Made by a program: the position numbers and the translations under genes
Part shown: piece by piece, positions 5,313 to 10,302 of the stretch
Layout of the letters: every line of letters begins with the position of its first letter
Position numbering within the stretch: the stretch's first letter is position 1
The notes under the pieces: model-generated
Seen by the model: the letters and a program-made list of their open reading frames with translations, nothing else
Told to the model about the DNA's origin: nothing
The model's database searches: none
DNA from: Gammaproteobacteria bacterium
GTDB lineage: Bacteria; Pseudomonadota; Gammaproteobacteria; Chromatiales; Chromatiaceae
NCBI GenBank assembly: GCA_024277555.1
Contig: JAJRUY010000110.1
Span: forward strand, 1 to 10,302
Direction of reading: 5' to 3'
Length of the DNA stretch: 10,302 bases

Positions 5313-6299
5313 GTGAACAACGATAGCCTGGAAAAACACATTCAGGCGGGCTTGAGCCTGAACCTGGAAAACGAAGCCCAAAGGATCAGTGCATTTATTC
5401 GCCAGGTTTTGCGTACCAAGCTGCACCGGCGGGGGTTGATCGTAGCAGTATCCGGGGGTATAGACAGCTCAGTATGCCTGGAACTGGCTGTACGCACCCT
5501 CGGAGCCGACAGGGTTTTTGGCCTCCTCCTCCCGGAAACCGATTCATCTTCCAGCAGCATGGAGCTGGGGCTGCAAATGGTAAAGCATGCCGGCGCTCCC
5601 TATAAGGTAAAGGACATTGCCCCAACGCTGGAAGCCATCGGTTGCTACGAGCAACGGGATGCCGCCATCCGCGAAGTTTTCCCGGAATATGACGGGAGCT
5701 GGAAAAACAAAATTGTCATTTCCGGTGGAACTGCCGGCGCCATCAACCACTTCCACCTGGTGGTAGAAACACCGGAAGGTGATTTGCTCAAAAAACGGCT
5801 GGCGCTCAAGCAGTATCTACAAATTGTTGCTGCCACCAACTTCAAGCAACGCATCAGAAAAAACCTTGAGTACTACCATGCCGACCGGCTGAACTATGCC
5901 GTCGTCGGCACACCAAACCGCCTTGAATATGATCAGGGATTTTTCGTCAAGAATGGTGACGGCGCTGCCGACATAAAGCCTATCGCACACCTGTACAAAA
6001 CCCAGGTTTATGCCATGGCCAGACACCTGCACTTACCCGACAACATATGCAGCACTACACCAACTACCGATACCTACAGCCTGGATCAGGGTCAGGATGA
6101 ATTCTATTTCGCCTTGCCCTACCAGCAAATGGATGCAGCGCTATGGTGCTACAACCATGAGATGCCGGAAACCCAAGTAGCGGAATATCTGCACATCACA
6201 CTGGAGCAGGCGCAAGCGGTGTACAAAGACATAGAGGCCAAACGAAAAGCTACGGCCTATTTGCATACTCCACCTTGCATCCTGGAACATATTTTTTAA
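5313..6299 (+). CDS. NAD-synthase-like PP-loop ATP pyrophosphatase (ammonia-type)
   Basis: This 328-residue protein starts at GTG (5313) with AAGGGG about 9 nt upstream. It has the NadE signature: PP-loop VSGGIDSS (46-53), the ATNFKQRIRKN helix (174-184, NIQAR.R in classic NadE), VVGTPNRLEYDQGFF (197-211), NGDGAADIKPIAHLYKTQVYAMA (from 214) and the P-loop-distal LPDNI. NadE adenylates the carboxylate of deamido-NAD and aminates it. There is no nitrilase or glutaminase domain, so it would need free ammonia or a partner. About 75 residues separate the DIAP segment from ATNFKQR, apparently some 30 more than in compact NadE enzymes, including a Gly-rich VISGGTAGAINHFHLVVETPEG stretch split here as VISGGTAGA (135-143) and INHFHLVV (144-151). 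The EPS setting and the asnB neighbour suggest a glycan-precursor amidase-forming role, such as amide or amidine formation (inference), but ordinary NAD synthesis is not excluded. Confidence 0.8.
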   Translation: MNNDSLEKHIQAGLSLNLENEAQRISAFIRQVLRTKLHRRGLIVAVSGGIDSSVCLELAVRTLGADRVFGLLLPETDSSSSSMELGLQMVKHAGAPYKVKDIAPTLEAIGCYEQRDAAIREVFPEYDGSWKNKIVISGGTAGAINHFHLVVETPEGDLLKKRLALKQYLQIVAATNFKQRIRKNLEYYHADRLNYAVVGTPNRLEYDQGFFVKNGDGAADIKPIAHLYKTQVYAMARHLHLPDNICSTTPTTDTYSLDQGQDEFYFALPYQQMDAALWCYNHEMPETQVAEYLHITLEQAQAVYKDIEAKRKATAYLHTPPCILEHIF

Positions 6300-6312
6300 C
6301 CCGGAACCGAGC

Positions 6313-7704
6313 ATGCGTCTGAGCAATACCACCCACACCAATATCATTCTTCCGTTAATTCTTCTTGAGGCACTTATATTTGGTGGCTCTGTATATTTGG
6401 CGGTTGCCTTGCGCTTCATAGGTGAAACCGAGTTCAAGGGCATCAATTCAGTTATGGCCAACGCTATCGCCTACGCATGCGTCATGCTGCCTTCCATGGC
6501 TGCCATGGGACTCTACCAGCTGCGATCACGGGAAGACCCTATTGGCATGTTTGCCCGGGTGCTGGCGGCATTTGCCCTCGGCGGTACTTTGTCCATTATT
6601 TTGTTCTACATTTTTCCCGGCCTGTATCTTGGACGAGGTGTATTCTTCCTGGCAATGCTGTTTTCCCTGCTGGCGGTTGGAACACTGCGCCCGCTGTTCT
6701 TTCAATTCCTAGACGAGCGAGCCCCTGGCCTGCGTTTGCTGATCCTGGGGGCAGGAGAAAGAGCCGCCAACATACCAGGCAAACTAAGACGCCGATCCGA
6801 TCGCCGCGGCATTCAGATCGCGGGGTTTCTCCCAGTAGAAAATGAAAGTATCGTGATTGACAAATCAATGCTCATTTCGCGTTCCAATACATTATTGGAA
6901 ACCGCAAAGGCTCAAGCCATTGATGAGATTGTTGTTGCACAGGATGAAAGACGCGCCAGCATTGACATGCAGGAGCTGCTGCAATGCAAACTCGCCGGCA
7001 TCAATATTATTGATCTGCCGACACTTTTCGAACGCCAGGCGGGCAAGCTCAAACTGGATCTGCTAACACCCAGCTGGCTTATATTTTCTGAAGGCTTCCG
7101 CCTTGACCCCATCTCACAGACCATCAAACGCACATTCGACCTGACGATGAGCACAATTATATGCGTCCTGTCCTCGCCAATAATGCTCCTTGCAGCAATA
7201 GCAATCTGGACGGAAAGCGGCTTCAAAGGCCCTATATTATTCCGCCAGTCACGTGTCGGAGAGGGAGGCAGGCTGTTTAATGTTCTGAAATTTCGCAGTA
7301 TGCGGACAGATGCAGAAGCCGATGGCAAAGCACGCTGGGCGCAAGAAAATGATGACCGTATTACGCGGGTCGGTCAGTTTATTCGCAAGACAAGAATTGA
7401 TGAACTGCCCCAATGCTGGAATGTTATCAAGGGAGAAATGAGCTTCGTGGGACCACGCCCGGAGCGACCGGAGTTTGTGAAAACACTTACACAGAACATA
7501 CCCTATTACGACATACGGCATACTGTAAAACCCGGCCTTACTGGCTGGGCGCAACTGAGCTACCCCTATGGTGCGAACGAAAAAGATGCTGCAGAAAAAC
7601 TGAAGTTTGATTTGTATTATGTAAAGCACCAGTCCCTGCGCTTTGACATGATTATATTGCTCAGAACCGTGGAAATAGTCTTGTTCGGAAAAGGTGCGCG
7701 CTGA
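6313..7704 (+). CDS. Undecaprenyl-phosphate sugar phosphotransferase (EpsB/WcaJ-type), EPS initiation
   Basis: This 463-residue polyisoprenyl-phosphate hexose-1-phosphate transferase has about four N-terminal membrane helices (roughly 10-33, 48-68, 80-102, 108-130), then a Rossmann-like cytosolic domain starting LLILGAGERAA (142-152). A reentrant/membrane helix (about 276-300) precedes the catalytic bacterial sugar transferase domain. Landmarks there are GPILFRQSRVG (306-316), LKFRSMRTD (325-333), TRIDELPQCWNVIKGEMSFVG (360-380; the DE pair is catalytic), PRPERPEF and PGLTGWAQ (407-414). The family transfers a sugar-1-phosphate from UDP-sugar to undecaprenyl phosphate at the inner membrane, the first step of EPS repeat-unit synthesis. 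Length and domain order fit the exosortase A-associated subfamily (EpsB-like). It follows the NadE-like stop by 13 bp with GGA 7 nt before ATG, so the two are co-transcribed. It converges with the J-domain gene, 6 bp apart. Confidence 0.9.
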   Translation: MRLSNTTHTNIILPLILLEALIFGGSVYLAVALRFIGETEFKGINSVMANAIAYACVMLPSMAAMGLYQLRSREDPIGMFARVLAAFALGGTLSIILFYIFPGLYLGRGVFFLAMLFSLLAVGTLRPLFFQFLDERAPGLRLLILGAGERAANIPGKLRRRSDRRGIQIAGFLPVENESIVIDKSMLISRSNTLLETAKAQAIDEIVVAQDERRASIDMQELLQCKLAGINIIDLPTLFERQAGKLKLDLLTPSWLIFSEGFRLDPISQTIKRTFDLTMSTIICVLSSPIMLLAAIAIWTESGFKGPILFRQSRVGEGGRLFNVLKFRSMRTDAEADGKARWAQENDDRITRVGQFIRKTRIDELPQCWNVIKGEMSFVGPRPERPEFVKTLTQNIPYYDIRHTVKPGLTGWAQLSYPYGANEKDAAEKLKFDLYYVKHQSLRFDMIILLRTVEIVLFGKGAR

Positions 7705-7710
7705 ACGGAA

Positions 7711-8580
7711 TCAATTCTTGCTTCTGGATTTTTCATCAACCATCAGGGGTCTCAGCACCGAACTATACCAGCCAACAACTTTCCCGTTCTGAAACTTAAT
7801 GAAAGATGCGCCATAGTCCCAGCGGAGCCTGGATTTCATTACCGGAGCCCCCTGTATGGCCAGGACCTCTTCCATGCTCATCCCCACATAAATGCGCTTT
7901 CGCTCCTTTCCAGGCAGGGCTCCACTGATTTGCAAGGGGGTATCCTCAATATGCCAACCAACAACATACCCCTGCTCAAAGTCCACCCTGGATTTGCCGT
8001 AAAACCACGAATCGCCAGAGATGCGGGTGGGGTTGCCCTGCACCGCCAGTACCTGCTCCCGTGAATCCCCGTAGCGAAAGGTGGAATCAGCTTTGGCAGC
8101 CACCGAAACCGGCGAGAGAGCGCTTAAGGGCAAAAGCAGTTCTTCCTCATTTACCTCAACCTCACCTTTGCTGAATTGGCTCAGAAGAAAAGCAAACACC
8201 AGCACTATCAATCCGAGAGGAACACCAAGGACAAGCCATTTAGAAACAACCGCATTGAGTACCGGCCATTTTTTTGCCGCTCGGTATTCCTCTTCCCTGC
8301 TTTCCAGCCCGGAAGTGTTCTGAAACTGCCAGCTGGAATGGCTCGCAGCCTTCCCCAGGGGCAACCGACGATGAGATTTGTAATAATCTGAAAGCACTTG
8401 GTACGCATTGTTAAGCTCGCGCAATTGAATCCCTGCCTTTTCCCTGGCAACAGGATCTTGCTCAAACCGATCCGGGTGGCAACGCTGAACCAGACGTTTG
8501 TAGTTTTTTCGCAGATCTTCCCATGTAGCATTCGGGTTGAGTTGCAGAAGATCATAACAATGCTGGTAATTGACACTCAT
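7711..8580 (-). CDS. Membrane-anchored J-domain protein with duplicated SmpA/BamE-like C-terminal modules
   Basis: This 289-residue protein has an N-terminal J domain (about 5-70) with helix II NYKRLVQRC, the DnaK-activating HPD (35-37) and helix III ending AYQVLSDYY. A linker leads to one membrane helix (about 115-134), then a C-terminal part (about 165-280). There is no G/F or zinc region, so it is a class III J protein. The C-terminal part holds two similar modules, about 168-210 and 230-271. Each has (Y)G(D/M)S.E(Q/E)VLA(V/I)QG.P, a W..G segment and V..(F).(Q/N)G.VVGW. The VL.(I/V)QG.P core resembles the SmpA/BamE fold (inference). With the J domain in the cytosol, the repeats would be periplasmic. 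It is the last gene of the operon, 34 bp after the barrel gene, suggesting a chaperone or sensor link to EPS export. Coding strand A7 at 8269-8275. Substrate unknown. Confidence 0.75.
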   Translation of the reverse strand: MSVNYQHCYDLLQLNPNATWEDLRKNYKRLVQRCHPDRFEQDPVAREKAGIQLRELNNAYQVLSDYYKSHRRLPLGKAASHSSWQFQNTSGLESREEEYRAAKKWPVLNAVVSKWLVLGVPLGLIVLVFAFLLSQFSKGEVEVNEEELLLPLSALSPVSVAAKADSTFRYGDSREQVLAVQGNPTRISGDSWFYGKSRVDFEQGYVVGWHIEDTPLQISGALPGKERKRIYVGMSMEEVLAIQGAPVMKSRLRWDYGASFIKFQNGKVVGWYSSVLRPLMVDEKSRSKN

Positions 8581-8614
8581 TTGTGAAAACCATCACGCAA
8601 TTGTTTCCACTTCA

Positions 8615-9892
8615 TTATCTGGTGTAACGCACCAGGAATACAACTCCTGCACTATCATATTCTGACGCTGATACTGAACTGTCTCTGCGCTCCCAGTTCA
8701 TACCCAGGCTGTAAGTCAAATTGCGGGTTCCCAAATACTCTACCCCGGCATACACCAAGTAGGTGTCATCCGAGCGACCGTCTTCATATTCAGCCCAGCC
8801 TATCCTGCCAGAAAGCCTGCTACTCCATCCCCCGCCAAAGCTTCTGGTCCAGTGGATAGCAGCGCTGGCCAGGTCACGATCCAGCTCCCCGGCAGCTATG
8901 TAATCCTGCTTTTCATAACTGGCGAGCAGATGGACAGCAGAAACCGTCAAGTCATATCTAAAAGAAGCGTCAACTGCATTTACCTCATACACTCGCCCGG
9001 AAATCACGTTCGTACCAATACTTTCCGGCTCAACAGCAGCCGCGATGGACAAAGCCGAATCAGTCAACCCATGGCGAGCATTCACAATCAATGACGAGCT
9101 GCTGGAAATAATATGATTCCATTCCACCAGCCCGTGCCAACCACTTTCGCTATCCGACTTATCAAAGTCTATATTGATAAGACCAGCTTCAATACGCAAG
9201 GAAGAAGGCCCGTTACGCCTCTCCCAGCCGGCAAATATACTGCTACGTCTATAATCTTCTACACCAGCGACTCGCTCCTGGTCGAAATCCACATCGTAAA
9301 AGGTGGCGCTCAGGGAAATATCGGTTGCATTCGCACTTCCGTAGATCCAGCTCCCTCCCAAAAACCATCGATCAGAGTTAAAGGTATCTATCTCCTCCGC
9401 CCAGGAATTCATATACCGCATGTCGGCCTGCACCCGGTTTGCCAGATCAAACTGGTAGCGCAAGCTGGGGCCGGTAGAGAAAACATTGGTTTGCTGCAGA
9501 TTTGCCGGAACATTCGGCGCTCTGGAATTGATTGGCTCACTTGTCAGCAAATCCGTAACCACCCAGAACAGCCGCTCACGAACCAGCGCCCAGCGTAAAT
9601 CACCATCTAGATAGAGGCGGGTTTCATCATCAAACACATCGCTTGGATAGTGGACATACGCAACGCTGCCATCAATGTTTGCATCGAGGCGGGTGCCACG
9701 TTCTTCATAGCCAACTCCGGCAGAAAGCGTATGGTAGACCCCGGAAGTACCTCCTTCATTGATGCGCTCTATATTGTCCGAGTAATCCAGTTGATAGGAT
9801 CCAAAATATCCCCAGGTTCCGGCACTTGCAGGAGCGACAAACAAGGAAAAACAGGAGCTAAAAACACCGGCCAATACCAGTCGCATACTCAT
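8615..9892 (-). CDS. Outer-membrane beta-barrel protein of EPS/exosortase-type loci
   Basis: This 425-residue exported protein has a signal peptide: MSMR, a hydrophobic core, and the AxA-type site PASA|GTW (after about residue 24). The mature part is a run of alternating amphipathic strands rich in Tyr, Trp, Asp, Ser and Arg, such as YFGSYQLDYSDNIE, YHTLSAGVGYEERG and NVFSTGPSLRYQFD, ending VVFLVRYTR. This is typical of the uncharacterised barrel proteins (PEP-CTERM/exosortase-associated, BBP2-like) found next to the Wzc-like kinase in EPS loci, where a role in outer-membrane polysaccharide export is assumed but not established. The first ATG overlaps the upstream kinase-like stop (ATGA). GGGAG lies 4 nt before this ATG and about 10 nt before a second in-frame ATG (codon 3), so either may be used. 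The final residue is Arg rather than the Phe/Trp usual for barrels. Confidence 0.75.
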   Translation of the reverse strand: MSMRLVLAGVFSSCFSLFVAPASAGTWGYFGSYQLDYSDNIERINEGGTSGVYHTLSAGVGYEERGTRLDANIDGSVAYVHYPSDVFDDETRLYLDGDLRWALVRERLFWVVTDLLTSEPINSRAPNVPANLQQTNVFSTGPSLRYQFDLANRVQADMRYMNSWAEEIDTFNSDRWFLGGSWIYGSANATDISLSATFYDVDFDQERVAGVEDYRRSSIFAGWERRNGPSSLRIEAGLINIDFDKSDSESGWHGLVEWNHIISSSSSLIVNARHGLTDSALSIAAAVEPESIGTNVISGRVYEVNAVDASFRYDLTVSAVHLLASYEKQDYIAAGELDRDLASAAIHWTRSFGGGWSSRLSGRIGWAEYEDGRSDDTYLVYAGVEYLGTRNLTYSLGMNWERRDSSVSASEYDSAGVVFLVRYTR

Positions 9893-10302
9893 GACACTCC
9901 CTCTGTAAAAATCACGCCAGCCAACTTCTCATCACCAAATTCTGCTGCTATCTGCGCAATTTGATTCAGCGTCGTTTTCCCGTACCCCACACAGAGTACG
10001 ACCATATCACACAAATCTGCCAATACCATGGCATCGGGAGATTCTGATATGGACGGCGCATCGACAAAAATAAATCTGTCAGGATAACGGTTTCTCACCT
10101 CTGCAAAAAAAGCTTCCATATGTGCAGAGGCAACATATTCCTGGGATGCTTCCCGCCTTTTTCCTACCGGCACCACGGAGACACGTTTTATGCCCGTAGG
10201 GTAAATGATATCGTCCACAGACCAGCCTTCCGGATCCAGCGTATCCGGGTTTTCAATGTAGTCGGTAAGGCCAAGCAATTCCCTGGCACCACCAACACCA
10301 AA
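9889..10302 (-). CDS. BY-kinase-like/Wzc C-domain ATPase, C-terminal part (partial)
   Basis: The last 137 codons of a gene entering from the right edge. The visible part has the MinD/ParA-like fold of bacterial tyrosine kinases: GVGGARELLGLTDYIE, then DIIYPTGIKRVSVVPVGKR, a helix with SAHMEAFFAEVRNRYPDR, the Walker-B-type strand FIFVDAPSISESPDA, and the strand MVVLCVGYGKTT. The Walker A and A' loops lie outside the window. The order and the 'PDRFIFVDAPS' style resemble the exosortase-associated tyrosine autokinase family that partners a chain-length regulator in EPS polymerisation and export. The protein stops at GVIFTEGVS, where BY-kinases usually have GVVLN and a Tyr-rich tail, so no autophosphorylation cluster is present. 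It may be a degenerate or non-kinase member. Its TGA overlaps the barrel ATG (ATGA). No start is visible here; internal TTG/ATG codons are not gene starts. Confidence 0.75.
   Translation of the reverse strand, partial: FGVGGARELLGLTDYIENPDTLDPEGWSVDDIIYPTGIKRVSVVPVGKRREASQEYVASAHMEAFFAEVRNRYPDRFIFVDAPSISESPDAMVLADLCDMVVLCVGYGKTTLNQIAQIAAEFGDEKLAGVIFTEGVS

Noticed and set aside
9113..9598. Plus-strand open frame of 161 codons inside the barrel gene
   Set aside because: The minus-strand frame has a signal peptide and barrel strand pattern; this one shows neither and is a shadow.

Overview
The window looks like part of a polysaccharide (exopolysaccharide/capsule) locus from a Gram-negative proteobacterium of moderate GC content, probably gammaproteobacterial, although the sequence alone does not fix the genus. 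The main support is an EpsB/WcaJ-type initiating sugar-phosphate transferase, the end of a BY-kinase-like (Wzc C-domain-like) ATPase, and an exported outer-membrane beta-barrel protein. These three are typical companions in exosortase A (XrtA/PEP-CTERM) EPS loci. No exosortase or PEP-CTERM substrate lies in the window, so that link is inferred from family resemblance.

Layout, left to right. Bases 1-149 hold the C-terminal end of a CapK/PaaK-type adenylate-forming enzyme on the + strand, convergent with the next block. Bases 168-4915 are a tight minus-strand operon, transcribed asnB-like amidotransferase -> acyl carrier protein -> AMP-forming acyl ligase -> HemK/PrmC-like methyltransferase. 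The last two genes share one base (TGATG). Bases 4916-5312 are a divergent intergenic region with possible promoters, a 70-bp palindromic repeat flanked by short direct repeats, and a strong hairpin. Bases 5313-7704 are a plus-strand pair: an NAD-synthase-like PP-loop ATPase (GTG start), then the sugar transferase 13 bp later. Bases 7711-10302 are a second minus-strand operon entering from the right edge: BY-kinase-like ATPase (3' part), beta-barrel protein (ATGA overlap), and a membrane-anchored J-domain protein with a duplicated C-terminal module. The sugar-transferase and J-protein genes converge with only 6 bp between them.

Working model (inference). The left operon plus the NadE-like gene look like a small-molecule tailoring cassette. 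A ligase loads a carboxylic acid onto the 81-residue carrier protein. Two ammonia/amide enzymes of different folds (AsnB-type, NadE-type) could make an amide or amidine. A PrmC-type enzyme, whose family methylates planar amide nitrogens, could then N-methylate it. The product would decorate the glycan started by the sugar transferase and exported under the kinase/barrel system. The most unusual items are this cassette, the J-domain/tandem-repeat membrane protein, and the NadE-like enzyme with an apparent internal insertion behind a structured leader. No tRNA, rRNA, CRISPR array or intact transposon was seen.
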